From NCBI RefSeq assembly GCF_002943465.1, contig NZ_PTQY01000006.1, forward strand, positions 124,001 to 188,000: a stretch of 64,000 nucleotides of DNA, given 5' to 3'. Of this stretch, positions 10,594 through 19,645 are shown in pieces. Both the position numbers and the translations under genes were made by a program. Within the stretch, counting starts at the first letter, position 1. Each line of letters begins with the position of its first letter. The notes beneath the pieces are model-generated. The model did no database searches. It saw only the letters and a list, made by a program, of their open reading frames with translations, and was not told where the DNA came from. Source of the DNA: Rhodoferax sp. TS-BS-61-7. Its GTDB lineage: Bacteria > Pseudomonadota > Gammaproteobacteria > Burkholderiales > Burkholderiaceae_C.

Positions 10594-12081
10594 ATGATAG
10601 ACAAACTCAGTTTGATCACGGTACTGCCAGAGCTCATTTTGCTGATCATGGCGTGTGTCATTGCCCTGGTGGATTTGCGGGTGAAGTCCCCCCTGCGCGG
10701 TGTGACCCATGTGCTTACCTTGCTCACTTTGGCGGCAGTTGCTTTGTTGCAAGCGTCTTATGCCTCCACAGGCCAGACGCAATACGCCTTCAGTAACATG
10801 GTGGTCAGCGACTCCATGGGCAACTGGCTCAAGTGTTTTGCCACCTTGGCGGTGATGGTGACGTTGGTGTACGGGCGCTCTTACGCCAGCCAGCGCGACA
10901 TGTTGCGCGGCGGTGAGCTGTTCACGTTGAGCATTTTTGCGCTGCTCGGCATGTTTGTCATGATCTCCGGCAACAACTTCCTGGTCATCTACATGGGCCT
11001 GGAGCTGCTGACCCTGTCCAGCTACGCCTTGGTGGCCCTGCGCCGTGACCATGTGGCTGCCACAGAGGCCGCCATGAAGTACTTCGTGCTCGGCGCCATG
11101 GCCTCGGGCTTCCTGTTGTACGGCATGTCCATGTTGTACGGTGCTACCGGTTCCCTGGACGTGAACGAAGTGTTCAAGGCCATTGCTTCGGGCCAGATTC
11201 GTCACATGGTGCTGGTGTTTGGCTTGGTATTTCTGGTGGCCGGCCTGGCGTTCAAGCTGGGTGTGGTGCCCTTCCACATGTGGATTCCCGATGTCTACCA
11301 GGGTGCACCTACTGCCGTGACTCTGATGATTGGTGGTGCGCCCAAATTGGCAGCCTTTGCCATCGTCATGCGCCTGCTGGTGGAGGGCATGTTGCCCCTG
11401 GCTGGTGACTGGCAGCAGATGCTGATGGTCTTGTCGATTGGCTCCTTGCTGATCGGTAACTTGGCTGCCATTGCGCAGACCAACATCAAACGCATGCTGG
11501 CGTTTTCCACCATCGCCCAGATGGGCTTTGTGCTGCTCGGGTTAATGTCCGGCGTGGTGAACGGCAACACCGCCTCTGGTGCCAATGCTTACAGCTCTGC
11601 CATGTTTTATGTGGTGAGTTATGTGCTCACCACCTTGGCCAGCTTCGGTGTGATCTTGCTGTTGTCACGCGATGGTTTCGAGAGTGAAGAAATCGCAGAC
11701 TTTGCCGGCCTGAACCAGCGCAGCCCGCTGTACGCCGCCATCATGGCGATTTGCCTGTTCTCTCTGGCTGGCATTCCACCCATGGTGGGTTTTTACGCCA
11801 AGCTGTCGGTGTTGCAAGCCCTGATTGCGTCGGGTGACAATTTCTACTTGGCCTTGGCTGTGTTTGCGGTGTTGATGTCCCTCATCGGCGCCTTCTACTA
11901 CCTGCGCCTCATCAAGGTTATGTACTTTGACGAGCCCACTACGACTGCCCCCGTGACAGCGCCCGCCGATGTGCGTGTGGTGTTGTGTCTCAACGGCGGT
12001 TTGGTGTTGTTGCTGGGTATCTTCCCCAGTGGCTTGATGACCGTGTGCGCCAATTCTGTGCGCCAAATGCTGGGCAGCTAA
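10594..12081 (+). CDS. nuoN: NADH-quinone oxidoreductase subunit N (antiporter-like)
   Basis: 495-residue proton-pumping subunit, last of the complex I genes. [16 protein letters not shown] (conserved Glu) and [19 protein letters not shown] (conserved Lys region) are present, and the C-terminal domain has [13 protein letters not shown] small hairpin (AAGCGC and GCGCTT, 12080-12095) lies directly at the stop but has no T-run, so the downstream DUF2818 gene is probably still in the same transcript. Confidence 0.97.
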   Translation: MIDKLSLITVLPELILLIMACVIALVDLRVKSPLRGVTHVLTLLTLAAVALLQASYASTGQTQYAFSNMVVSDSMGNWLKCFATLAVMVTLVYGRSYASQRDMLRGGELFTLSIFALLGMFVMISGNNFLVIYMGLELLTLSSYALVALRRDHVAATEAAMKYFVLGAMASGFLLYGMSMLYGATGSLDVNEVFKAIASGQIRHMVLVFGLVFLVAGLAFKLGVVPFHMWIPDVYQGAPTAVTLMIGGAPKLAAFAIVMRLLVEGMLPLAGDWQQMLMVLSIGSLLIGNLAAIAQTNIKRMLAFSTIAQMGFVLLGLMSGVVNGNTASGANAYSSAMFYVVSYVLTTLASFGVILLLSRDGFESEEIADFAGLNQRSPLYAAIMAICLFSLAGIPPMVGFYAKLSVLQALIASGDNFYLALAVFAVLMSLIGAFYYLRLIKVMYFDEPTTTAPVTAPADVRVVLCLNGGLVLLLGIFPSGLMTVCANSVRQMLGS

Positions 12082-12124
12082 GCGCTGCGGCGCTTGGTTC
12101 CGGCATTGCCTTGGCGCATCACCG

Positions 12125-12427
12125 ATGATGAATTCTTTTGCGGCAGGCTTGGTCGTTGTGTTGGCCTTGGTCTGTGCCAACCTTCCTTTTTTCACGGAGC
12201 GGCTGCTGGGTTTTTACCGCCTGGCGGCCGAGAAGTCGCTTGGCTGGCGTTTGCTCGAATTGTTGTTTCTGTACGCCGTGACCGGTGCCGTCGGCTTGGG
12301 TCTTGAGCATCGTGCTGGGCAGATCAGCCCACAGGGGTGGGAGTTTTATGCCATCACCTTTGCGCTGTTCGTCACCTTTGCCTTCCCCGGTTTTGTCTAC
12401 CGCTACCTGCTCAAGCGGGCAGGGTAA
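12125..12427 (+). CDS. DUF2818 family small membrane protein
   Basis: 100-residue protein with three hydrophobic segments (residues about 5-20, 44-60 and 74-92) and the sequence ANLPFFTERLLGF near the N-terminus, which I recognise as DUF2818. In beta-proteobacteria this gene typically follows nuoN, as here (43-base gap), so a role linked to complex I assembly or stability is a fair inference, though no function is established. The ATG at 12125 is immediately followed by a second Met codon. Confidence 0.85.
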   Translation: MMNSFAAGLVVVLALVCANLPFFTERLLGFYRLAAEKSLGWRLLELLFLYAVTGAVGLGLEHRAGQISPQGWEFYAITFALFVTFAFPGFVYRYLLKRAG

Positions 12428-12440
12428 ACCGCGCACTGCC

Positions 12441-13037
12441 ATGGAAGACGACAGCCACCTCATCGAACGCAAGACGTCTGGCGAGGAAATTTTCAAAGGC
12501 CATTTCCTCCATGCCTTTCGCGACCAGGTGTTGCTGCCTAGCGGCCGACCCGCGACGCGTGAGTATGTGGTGCACCCCGGTGCGGTGATGGTTATCCCCC
12601 TGCTGGACGATGGCAGTGGAGAGGTCAAGTTGGTGCTGGAACGCCAGTACCGTTACCCCGTAGCGCGGGTGATGATCGAGTTTCCGGCCGGCAAACTGGA
12701 CGCAGGGGAAAGTGTGCAACGCTGTGCCCAACGCGAACTGCTGGAAGAAACTGGTTACACCGCACGCGCCTGGGCCCGGGCCGGCGTCATGCACCCGGTC
12801 ATTTCGTATTCCACCGAATTCATTGACATTTGGTTCGCACGCGACTTGCAGTTGGGCGAGCGCAAGCTCGATGACGGGGAGTTCCTCGACGTGGTGACCG
12901 CCAGCCCCGCCGAATTTCTGCAATGGTGCCAGCAAGGTCTGGTGACCGATGCCAAAACCCTGGCCGGTGCACTCTGGGTACAGAACGTACTGCGTGGCGA
13001 CTGGCCCCTGGAGTGGACCACTCCAGTGTCTGCCTGA
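12441..13037 (+). CDS. NUDIX hydrolase, ADP-ribose pyrophosphatase-like
   Basis: 198-residue protein with a complete Nudix box (GKLDAGE, then RELLEETGY, residues about 78-100) that supplies the metal-binding glutamates. The fold N-terminal to the box, the PAGK segment and the length match the NudF/ADP-ribose pyrophosphatase group, which cleaves ADP-ribose to AMP and ribose 5-phosphate. The substrate is inferred from family only. It starts 13 bases after the DUF2818 gene, in the tail of the complex I operon, which is NAD-linked chemistry. Confidence 0.88.
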   Translation: MEDDSHLIERKTSGEEIFKGHFLHAFRDQVLLPSGRPATREYVVHPGAVMVIPLLDDGSGEVKLVLERQYRYPVARVMIEFPAGKLDAGESVQRCAQRELLEETGYTARAWARAGVMHPVISYSTEFIDIWFARDLQLGERKLDDGEFLDVVTASPAEFLQWCQQGLVTDAKTLAGALWVQNVLRGDWPLEWTTPVSA

Positions 13038-13052
13038 GCGCAGCATTCCGCC

Positions 13053-13529
13053 ATGAAAGTCCTGGACCTCCAATGCAGCCAGCACCACCTGTTTGAAGGC
13101 TGGTTTGCGTCGGAAGACGACTTCGTTTCACAGTGCCTGCGTGGCCTGGTGCAGTGCCCCGTGTGTGCAGACCCCACTGTGGTGAAAAAACTCAGCGCGC
13201 CGCGGCTGAACTTGTCGGGCGCCCGTGAGCCGCCAGCAGCCAAGTCAGAGCCCACACCATCCGCCAGTCCGGCGATGCCTGCGCGCATGGGTGAGGTGGA
13301 GACGGCTCTCGCTGCCGCCTGGATGGCCGTGGCCCGCCATGTGGTGGCCAACACCACCGACGTAGGTGGCCAGTTTGCCGAAGAGGCCCGCAAGATGCAT
13401 TACGGCGAAGCCGAAGTTCGCAACATACGCGGGCAAACCACCCCGGAGCAAGCCAAAGAGTTGGTAGAGGAGGGCATTGAAGTCATGCCCCTCTTGTTAC
13501 CCGAAGCACTGAAAGGGCCTTTGCAATAA
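13053..13529 (+). CDS. DUF1178 family protein
   Basis: 158-residue cytoplasmic protein. The N-terminus MKVLDLQCSQHHLFEGWFAS and the pair CPVC near residue 35 (with the earlier Cys/His) suggest a small zinc ribbon; the rest is helical, ending with a QAKELVEEGIEVMPLL segment. I recognise this as DUF1178, of unknown function and often found after the complex I/NUDIX block in this order of bacteria. Its stop codon lies in the loop of a 14-bp stem. Confidence 0.88.
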   Translation: MKVLDLQCSQHHLFEGWFASEDDFVSQCLRGLVQCPVCADPTVVKKLSAPRLNLSGAREPPAAKSEPTPSASPAMPARMGEVETALAAAWMAVARHVVANTTDVGGQFAEEARKMHYGEAEVRNIRGQTTPEQAKELVEEGIEVMPLLLPEALKGPLQ

Positions 13530-13545
13530 GCTTGCAAAAGCCCTT
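13513..13545. terminator. stem-loop between convergent genes, probable bidirectional terminator
   Basis: AAGGGCCTTTGCAA (13513-13526) pairs with TTGCAAAAGCCCTT (13532-13545), one mismatch in 14, around a 5-base loop that contains the stop codon of the DUF1178 gene. It sits between convergent genes (DUF1178 on +, glutamate dehydrogenase on minus). The T-run is short on either strand, so termination is likely but not certain. Confidence 0.6.
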
Positions 13546-13553
13546 GGCCTGCA

Positions 13554-14879
13554 TCAGGGATACAAGCCGCGCAGTTCCCGCGCATGCAGTATGCGCTTGC
13601 AGGCCACGATAAAGGTGGCGGTGCGCAGACTCACCTTATGGTCCTGCGCCACATTCCAGACGCCGGCAAAGGCTTCTTTCATGATGCGCACCAGGCGGGC
13701 GTTGATCTCGTCTTCGCTCCAGAAGAAGCTGGAGAAATCCTGCACCCATTCAAAGTAGCTCACCGTCACACCACCCGCGTTGGCAATCACGTCGGGTAAG
13801 ACCAGCACATTGCGTTCTTGCAGAATGTCATCTGCCTCGGGCGTGGTCGGGCCATTGGCGCCTTCGATCACCAGCTTGGCTTTGATGCGCCCTGCGTTGG
13901 CCTTGGTAATCTGCTGCTCCAGGGCCGCGGGAATCAGGATGTCGCAGTCCACATCCCAGAAGGTATCGTTGGTAATGGTCTCGGCCGGGGTGAAGCCCGC
14001 CACCGTGCCATGGGCCGCCACGTGGGCCAGCAGGGCCGGTACATCCAGGCCAGACTCTTGGTAGATGGTGCCACCATGGTCCTGCACGGCCACCACACGG
14101 GCCCCCGCTTGGGCAAACAGCTTGCCGGCGATACCGCCCACATTGCCGAAGCCCTGCACGGCCACGCGTGCTTTGGAAATATCCAGCCCAATGTGCTGCG
14201 CTGCTTCCACGCCCACGGTGTACACGCCGCGGCCCGTGGCCTCGCGTCGGCCCAGTGAGCCACCCAGGTCAATCGGCTTGCCCGTCACCACGCCGGTGGC
14301 GGTAGCGCCTTCGTTCATGGAGTAGGTGTCCATCATCCAGGCCATGATCTGCTCGTTGGTGTTCACGTCGGGCGCCGGGATGTCTTTGGTGGGGCCGATG
14401 ATGATGCCGATCTCGCTGGTGTAGCGGCGCGTCAGGCGCTCCAATTCACCGCGTGACAGGGTCTTGGGATCGACGCGGATACCGCCCTTGGCGCCGCCGT
14501 AGGGCACGTTCACCGCCGCGTTTTTGATCGACATCCAGGCTGACAGCGCCATCACTTCAGACAGGGTCACGTCCTGGTGAAAACGCACACCGCCCTTGCC
14601 GGGGCCGCGTGAGGTGTTGTGCTGCACGCGGTAGCCTTCGAAGTGGGCCACGGTGCCGTTGTCCAGCTGGATCGGCACATCCACGATCAGCGCACGCTTG
14701 GGGCGTTTCAGCGTTTCGGCCCAACGTGCCAAGTGGCCCAGGTAGGGCGTGACGCGGTCGACCTGTTGCAGGTAAATGCCCCAGGGGCCGAGGTGGTCGG
14801 CCTGCAGGTAAGAGGGCAGCGCATGGGTGGTGGCTGCGGGGTGCGCGGGGGACGCCGGGTTAGCGTGGTGTTGCGACAT
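13554..14879 (-). CDS. gdhA: Glu/Leu/Phe/Val-type glutamate dehydrogenase
   Basis: 441-residue hexameric dehydrogenase that interconverts glutamate and 2-oxoglutarate plus ammonia. The catalytic region is visible: [11 protein letters not shown], then [15 protein letters not shown] (substrate and catalytic lysines), and [20 protein letters not shown]. The Rossmann domain has [19 protein letters not shown]. The N-terminal 25 residues are Ala/His/Pro rich. The coenzyme (NAD or NADP) cannot be settled by eye. A GGAGCATTC sequence precedes the ATG at 14879. Confidence 0.93.
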   Translation of the reverse strand: MSQHHANPASPAHPAATTHALPSYLQADHLGPWGIYLQQVDRVTPYLGHLARWAETLKRPKRALIVDVPIQLDNGTVAHFEGYRVQHNTSRGPGKGGVRFHQDVTLSEVMALSAWMSIKNAAVNVPYGGAKGGIRVDPKTLSRGELERLTRRYTSEIGIIIGPTKDIPAPDVNTNEQIMAWMMDTYSMNEGATATGVVTGKPIDLGGSLGRREATGRGVYTVGVEAAQHIGLDISKARVAVQGFGNVGGIAGKLFAQAGARVVAVQDHGGTIYQESGLDVPALLAHVAAHGTVAGFTPAETITNDTFWDVDCDILIPAALEQQITKANAGRIKAKLVIEGANGPTTPEADDILQERNVLVLPDVIANAGGVTVSYFEWVQDFSSFFWSEDEINARLVRIMKEAFAGVWNVAQDHKVSLRTATFIVACKRILHARELRGLYP

Positions 14880-14982
14880 GAATGCTCCTTGTGGTTGTCG
14901 TCATGGCCCGCAATGTAGGCTTGCCATGGCGACCTGTCCAAGGCCACTTCATTTGCAAACTATGCAAAAAATTAATAACGAG

Positions 14983-15387
14983 CTAGGCGCTGACGTCCAG
15001 GATGCGTCCGGTTGCCTGTCCTTGGCTGTTCACCACGGGCGCCGTGTCGCTGTCGGTTTTGAGGGCGTTGCCGCTGGCGGCAAACTTGGGGCTGACCGCG
15101 GTGTACATGCGCTCCAGAAAGTTCTGGGTCGCCGGTGGCACTTCGCTTTTCTGCTGGCGCAGGGCGCTGTCGTAGGTGCTGTCGCTGTTGGTACTGGCGG
15201 TGCTCAGCTTGCGGGCTGTCTGGTTGCGGTCCTGGGCCTCACGCTCGGCTTCGTCGGCCTGTGCACGCAGGTCGCTGGCCCGCGCTTCGGCAGAGTCGGC
15301 TTCGCGCCGTGCCTGCTCGATGCGCGTCTTGCTCAGCGTCGCCTGCAGAGAAGGCGATGCCGAGTTGGTGGCTGTGATGGCGACCAT
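14983..15387 (-). CDS. small coiled-coil protein with PVVN-QGQ-TGR tail (copy A)
   Basis: 134-residue soluble protein of unknown function. Residues about 18-60 form a charged heptad-like helix (RIEQARREADSAEARASDLR), the middle is Ser/Thr rich, and the C-terminus is APVVNSQGQATGRILDVSA. The next gene upstream on the same strand ends with nearly the same 19 residues (13 identical), although the two genes differ freely in codon use, so the tail is under protein-level selection. No signal peptide. Also a candidate ligand or scaffold protein, but nothing fixes a function. Confidence 0.7.
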   Translation of the reverse strand: MVAITATNSASPSLQATLSKTRIEQARREADSAEARASDLRAQADEAEREAQDRNQTARKLSTASTNSDSTYDSALRQQKSEVPPATQNFLERMYTAVSPKFAASGNALKTDSDTAPVVNSQGQATGRILDVSA

Positions 15388-15408
15388 GGCCGCAGCTCCG
15401 GTGGCAGG

Positions 15409-15606
15409 TCAGGCTGTGACGTTGAGCAGGCGGCCGGTGGTTTGGCCTTGGGTGTTGACCACCGGTTGGGGTTTGGGCTCTTCGGTCTTTTTGGGTTCGG
15501 CCGCCTTGGCCTGCAGCTCGCGCTGCTGTGTTTCCCGCACTTCCTGGGTGCGTTTGGTGGCTTGGGCCTGTTGCACCTGCTGCGGCTTGGCTTTGCTGAC
15601 GTCCAT
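15409..15606 (-). CDS. small Gln/Lys-rich protein with PVVN-QGQ-TGR tail (copy B)
   Basis: 65-residue protein of unknown function, very hydrophilic (Gln, Lys, Ala and Thr repeats) and probably disordered or helical, ending in QPVVNTQGQTTGRLLNVTA. I chose the ATG at 15606 (MDVSKAKPQ); a start at 15663 would add 19 residues. It precedes copy A by 21 bases on the minus strand, so the two probably form one transcription unit. Confidence 0.65.
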   Translation of the reverse strand: MDVSKAKPQQVQQAQATKRTQEVRETQQRELQAKAAEPKKTEEPKPQPVVNTQGQTTGRLLNVTA

Positions 15607-15691
15607 ACGAGTCTCCAGGGGGTTGAATGCCTTGATTTTAGGTACTTCACTCCCGCATTTCAATGCTTTACACAGCTGCGTTTCTGCTAGC

Positions 15692-17470
15692 TCAGGCGTT
15701 AAATTGCAGCGCCGCCAGCCCGGCGTACACGCCGCCGCGTGCCACTAGCTCGGCGTGTGTGCCCTGTTCCACCAGCTTGCCGTGGTCCAGCACCACGATC
15801 AGGTCGGCCTTTTGCACCGTGGCAAGGCGGTGCGCGATGACCAGCGTGGTGCGGTCGCGCATGGCCGATTCGAGTGCGGCCTGCACCATGCGCTCGCTCT
15901 CGGCGTCCAGCGCGCTAGTGGCTTCGTCCAGCAGCAGCAGCGGCGGGTTTTTCAGCATAGCGCGCGCTATGGCAATGCGCTGGCGCTGACCGCCCGACAG
16001 GCGCACACCGCGCTCGCCCAGAAAGGTGTCGTAGCCCTGAGGCAGGGCGCTGATGAACTCGTGCGCGAATGCAGCTTGTGCTGCGGCCTTCACTTCAGCG
16101 TCAGTGGCATCCGGCTTGCCGTAGCGGATGTTTTCCAGCGCGCTGCTGGAGAAGATCACCGCGTCCTGTGGCACGATGCCCACGCGCTGGCGCAGTGCGT
16201 CCAGCGCCATGTCGCGCGTGCCCACGCCGTCCAGCACAATGCCGCCGCTTTGCGGGTCGTAGTAACGCAGCAGCAGCTGGAACACCGTGCTCTTGCCCGC
16301 CCCGCTGGGCCCGACGATGGCCACGGTCTGGCCGGGCTGCACATCCAGGCTGAAGTTGTGCAGTGCAGGCTGCAAGGGGCGCGAGGGGTAGTGGAAATCA
16401 ATCGCTTCAAATTTGATAGCGCTTCCCGCAGTGGGCATGGGGGCTAGCAGTGGTTTTGAGGGTGAAGTGATGGGTGACTGGGTGCCCAGCAGCTCCATCA
16501 GGCGCTCGGTGGCACCGGCGGCACGCAGCAGGTCGCCATACACCTCGCCCAGCACCGCAAACGCGCTGGCCAGGATGATCACGTAGACCACGGTCTGGCC
16601 CAGGTGGCCGGCCGTGATGCGGCCTTCGGCCACGGCCTGCGTGCCCTGGTACAGGCCCCACAGCAGTGCCGCACTGGTGGCGATGATGATGAAGGCGACC
16701 AGCATCGAACGCATCAGGCTGCGTTTGGTGGCGGTCTCGAAGGCGTTGTCGGTGGAGGTGACAAAACGCGCGGTCTCGCGCCCCTCGGCGGTGTAGCTTT
16801 GCACCACGGGGATGGCGTTCAGCACCTCGGCGGCAATCGCGCTGGAGTCGGCAATGCGGTCTTGTGATGCACGGGAGAGCTTGCGCACACGCCGGCCAAA
16901 CCACAGGCTGGGCAGCACCACCAAAACCAGCACCACCAGCACCTGCAGCATCACCACCGGGTTGGTCCACACCAGCACACCCAGGGCGCCAATACCCATC
17001 ACCGCGTTGCGTAGCCCCATGCTGAGCGACGAGCCCACCACGGTTTGCACCAGCGTGGTGTCGGCCGACAGGCGCGAGAGCACCTCACCGGTTTGTGTGG
17101 TTTCAAAAAACTCGGGGCTTTGCTTGAGCACATGGCTGTAGACCGCGTTGCGCAGGTCGGCAGTCACGCGCTCACCCAGCCAACTCACCATGTAAAAGCG
17201 CGCCGCTGAAAACAGGCCCAAGGCGACGGCCACCGCGAACAGCGCCGCAAAGTGCTCGCGCAGCGCCATCACCTGCGCGCCCTTGTCGGCTTGCACCAGC
17301 CCGCCGTCAATCAGGCTGCGCAGCGCCAGCGGAAACGCGAGTGTGGCGCCCGCCGCCAGCACCAGAAACACCAGCGCCATGCCAATCCGGCCCCGGTAGG
17401 GCCGCAAAAACGGCAGCAGGCCAGAGAGAGATTTGGGGTTGGTGGCTTTGGGGCGGTCGGAAGAGTTCAT
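15692..17470 (-). CDS. ABC exporter, fused permease-ATPase (MsbA type)
   Basis: 592-residue half-transporter: six membrane helices in residues about 25-300, then a nucleotide-binding domain with Walker A GPSGAGKST (about residue 390), signature LSGGQRQRIAIARA, Walker B LLLLDEATSALD and the H-loop IAHRLATV. It presumably works as a homodimer that flips a lipid or drug across the inner membrane; the substrate is unknown. The linker between the two domains (residues about 337-356, PLLAPMPTAGSAIKFEAI) is encoded by a copy of the 56-bp dispersed element. Confidence 0.92.
   Translation of the reverse strand: MNSSDRPKATNPKSLSGLLPFLRPYRGRIGMALVFLVLAAGATLAFPLALRSLIDGGLVQADKGAQVMALREHFAALFAVAVALGLFSAARFYMVSWLGERVTADLRNAVYSHVLKQSPEFFETTQTGEVLSRLSADTTLVQTVVGSSLSMGLRNAVMGIGALGVLVWTNPVVMLQVLVVLVLVVLPSLWFGRRVRKLSRASQDRIADSSAIAAEVLNAIPVVQSYTAEGRETARFVTSTDNAFETATKRSLMRSMLVAFIIIATSAALLWGLYQGTQAVAEGRITAGHLGQTVVYVIILASAFAVLGEVYGDLLRAAGATERLMELLGTQSPITSPSKPLLAPMPTAGSAIKFEAIDFHYPSRPLQPALHNFSLDVQPGQTVAIVGPSGAGKSTVFQLLLRYYDPQSGGIVLDGVGTRDMALDALRQRVGIVPQDAVIFSSSALENIRYGKPDATDAEVKAAAQAAFAHEFISALPQGYDTFLGERGVRLSGGQRQRIAIARAMLKNPPLLLLDEATSALDAESERMVQAALESAMRDRTTLVIAHRLATVQKADLIVVLDHGKLVEQGTHAELVARGGVYAGLAALQFNA
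16403..16458. repeat. dispersed 56-bp element, copy in ABC exporter gene
   Basis: On the + strand it reads CGCTTCAAATTTGATAGCG at the left end and GGGGGCTAG further on, matching the family. Read in the gene's sense it gives LLAPMPTAGSAIKFEAI, almost the same peptide as the copy at 46691 in mutL. It falls in the membrane-domain to ATPase linker. Confidence 0.8.
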
Positions 17471-17526
17471 GGCAGCCTAGGTGGGGGCGAGGGCGGTGGA
17501 GGCAAGGTGGGCCGAGAAATATAACC

Positions 17527-17582
17527 AAATATGCCTCTAGCGCCCGTGATTATTGCGCGAGCAGCTACTGAATTTGTAGCAT
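17527..17582. repeat. dispersed 56-bp element, intergenic copy
   Basis: Intergenic copy between the ABC exporter and the AttH-like gene (both minus). On the + strand it contains GCCTCTAGCGCCCGTG, TTGCGCGAGCAGCTAC and a terminal GCTACTGAATTTGTAGC hairpin (5-bp arms). It occupies most of the 148-base gap; nothing else is evident there. Confidence 0.82.
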
Positions 17583-17618
17583 CAAGTTTTCGGTTTGTTG
17601 CGGTTTGTTGCAGCGGTG

Positions 17619-18707
17619 TCAGAGTTTTAGCGCTGCCGCATAGCCCGTCATCTCCAGGTAACCGCGCCCGACCAATTTGCCGTTGCTGTCCCAGACTTCG
17701 CTCAGGCCTTCCCAGTAGATGGCGCCGGTGGAGCTGCGGCTGTCGAGCTCCTGGTTGTCGATGACAGCCTTGACCGTGTAGTAGTCGGCCGGGGTGCGCA
17801 CCACCCATTCCACGGGGTAGCTGGCGCGGCTTAGCGGGCTGCGCCAGCTGCGCACGGGTTTGAACAGCACTTCACCGCGCGAGAACGCGTAGCGCACCCC
17901 TGCCGCGCTGCGGAAGGAGCCACCGTCCCACAACACGCCACCTTGGCGGTCGCGCAGCTGAAACGCGGTAAGCGCGCTGCCGTCGAACAGGTTGATGCCG
18001 ATCCAGTCCCAGCCCTGGGCTTGTGGGTGCAGTACCTCCTGGCTCCATTCATGGTCCAGCCAGGCGGTGCTGCCGGTCTCCAGCATGCGCGTCTGACCCT
18101 GCAGCGCGATGCTGCCGCTCACCTGCAGCTGCGGCTGGCTGTAGTAATAACTTGCCTGTTTTGCTTCCGGCCCCTTGCGGGACAGGCCGTCTTTCCCCTG
18201 CAGCAGCACCGGCTGGGTAGCTTTGAAATTTAGGTTGAGCGCAAAGTCACCCGCAGGAATCTGCGCCTGCAGGTCTGCGCCCTGTCGCTGCAAGGACCAG
18301 TCGCGCAGCCGCACACCGGTGTCCTGCAGGCTGGCGGATGCCGTATCCGCCGGGTTGCTGCCCGCGGGCTCGCCAGACCAACGCGCAATGCGCTGGTCGT
18401 GCCAAAGTTTCTTGCCCGCCACGTCGGTGACGGCGGCATGGGCAAACAGCAGCTGTTTGGCCGCCAGACGCGACGGCATGGCTTGGGTGCTGGCGACGCG
18501 GCTGCGAAAAAACGTGACCTGAAAGCCCAGCGCCGCAGCCTGGCCCGCCACATGGGCGTAGCCCGTGAGGTACCACCACTCGGTGGCAAAGTCGTTGTGA
18601 CTGCCCGCATCGCGCGGAAACGCAAGGCGTTTGGCGGGGAGCGCCCAGGCTGTGGGCAGCAAGCCGGCCAGCAGCGGTACGGCCAAGGCGGCGCGCCGCT
18701 GGAGCAT
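17619..18707 (-). CDS. AttH/CrtC-like lipocalin-fold protein, exported
   Basis: 362-residue protein with an N-terminal hydrophobic signal (MLQRRAALAVPLLAGLLPTA). Family hallmarks are HNDFATEWWYLTGY near residue 38 and, in the second lipocalin half, STAWLDHEWSQ and GWDWIGINLFDGSALTAFQL. Domain databases often label this carotenoid 1,2-hydratase, but no carotenoid genes are nearby; the AttH branch is an envelope protein encoded with a LolCDE-like ABC transporter. Here such a permease (26552-29137) and ATPase (39815-40465) are in the window but not adjacent. Followed on the minus strand by no close gene. Confidence 0.85.
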   Translation of the reverse strand: MLQRRAALAVPLLAGLLPTAWALPAKRLAFPRDAGSHNDFATEWWYLTGYAHVAGQAAALGFQVTFFRSRVASTQAMPSRLAAKQLLFAHAAVTDVAGKKLWHDQRIARWSGEPAGSNPADTASASLQDTGVRLRDWSLQRQGADLQAQIPAGDFALNLNFKATQPVLLQGKDGLSRKGPEAKQASYYYSQPQLQVSGSIALQGQTRMLETGSTAWLDHEWSQEVLHPQAQGWDWIGINLFDGSALTAFQLRDRQGGVLWDGGSFRSAAGVRYAFSRGEVLFKPVRSWRSPLSRASYPVEWVVRTPADYYTVKAVIDNQELDSRSSTGAIYWEGLSEVWDSNGKLVGRGYLEMTGYAAALKL

Positions 18708-18724
18708 GGCGGGGCGGCCCGCGC

Positions 18725-19645
18725 TCAGCGGTTACCCGCGCGCGCCAGGCGCTGTGCCACGGTGGGCGAGGGTTTGCCGGACAGTGCGTCCAGGCGCTGG
18801 CCCATGGCTGCCTCCAACTGGTCGAGCCGCACCTGCGTGGCGGGGTGGGTGCTCAGCGCCAGGGTGAACACGGGATTGTCGGGCTTGGCGGTGCGCAATT
18901 GTTGCAACACGGCTACCAGGCCATAGGGGTCAAAGCCCGCGCGCGCGGCCAGGGCCACACCGCTGCGGTCGGCGTCAAACTCATCGCCCTGGTCCAGACC
19001 CTTGGAATACACCTCACGTCCCAGCGCCAGCAGCTGGGCCGACAGCGCACCTTGGGCGTTGTTGCCGAGTTGCGAGGCAATGGCGCGGGTCAGCAAACCG
19101 GTCTGCGCGGATTTGCGCAGCGCGGCCAGGTGATGTTTGGCAATCACGTGGTGAATCTCATGCGCCAGGATGCCGGCCAGTTCCGACTCGTCGGCTACGG
19201 AGTCCACCAGTCCCTTGGTCACAAACACATACCCACCCGGCGCGGCAAAGGCGTTGTAGCCCGCGTCGTCCAGCACGGCAAAGGTCCAGGGCAGGTTGGG
19301 GCGCTCGGACTGCAGGCTGATCCAGCGGCCCAGGCGGTTCACATAACGCTGCAGTGCCACGTCTTTGTGCAGGGGTTTGGCGCCCAGCAGCACGGCCGAG
19401 AGCTGGCGGCCCATCTCGATTTCTTTGGGCTCGTCGATCTGCTCCATGGACTGCGACAGCAAGCCCACCAAATCACTGCTGTTGGCAGCGGCAGCGGGGG
19501 CGCTGTTGTTGCTAGCCACATTGGGTTTGAGCATGTTTTGCAGCAGGCCACCCAGCATCTTGCCGGGGTCCTGTGCCTGGGCAGACAAGGGCAGCGTGGC
19601 GCAGCAGACAGCAGCCAGGCTCAGGGCGATCAGGGGGCGCTTCAT
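18725..19645 (-). CDS. M48 family zinc metalloprotease, exported
   Basis: 306-residue protease with a signal peptide ending near AQAQ (residue 25). The zinc motif HEIHH is at residues 162-166, with the third ligand in the later GDEFDADRSG. This is a periplasmic M48 protein of the BepA/LoiP type, which act in outer-membrane protein quality control; the exact substrate is unknown. The start ATG overlaps the stop of the upstream SH3 protein gene (ATGA), and the AttH-like gene follows after 17 bases, so the three form one operon. Confidence 0.9.
   Translation of the reverse strand: MKRPLIALSLAAVCCATLPLSAQAQDPGKMLGGLLQNMLKPNVASNNSAPAAAANSSDLVGLLSQSMEQIDEPKEIEMGRQLSAVLLGAKPLHKDVALQRYVNRLGRWISLQSERPNLPWTFAVLDDAGYNAFAAPGGYVFVTKGLVDSVADESELAGILAHEIHHVIAKHHLAALRKSAQTGLLTRAIASQLGNNAQGALSAQLLALGREVYSKGLDQGDEFDADRSGVALAARAGFDPYGLVAVLQQLRTAKPDNPVFTLALSTHPATQVRLDQLEAAMGQRLDALSGKPSPTVAQRLARAGNR

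Noticed and set aside
9220..11277. A 685-codon open frame on the minus strand opposite nuoM and nuoN
   Set aside because: Its translation is a His/Gln/Arg-rich string without any domain, the usual mirror image of a GC-rich gene's codon pattern; the + strand encodes conserved complex I subunits here.
15655..15710. Possible further copy of the 56-bp element near the end of the ABC exporter gene
   Set aside because: Only short stretches (CTGCTAGCTC) match; the hairpin and GCGCAA centre are missing.
17619..18707. Carotenoid 1,2-hydratase and a carotenoid pathway
   Set aside because: No other carotenoid genes in the window; sequence suits the AttH branch of the same fold.
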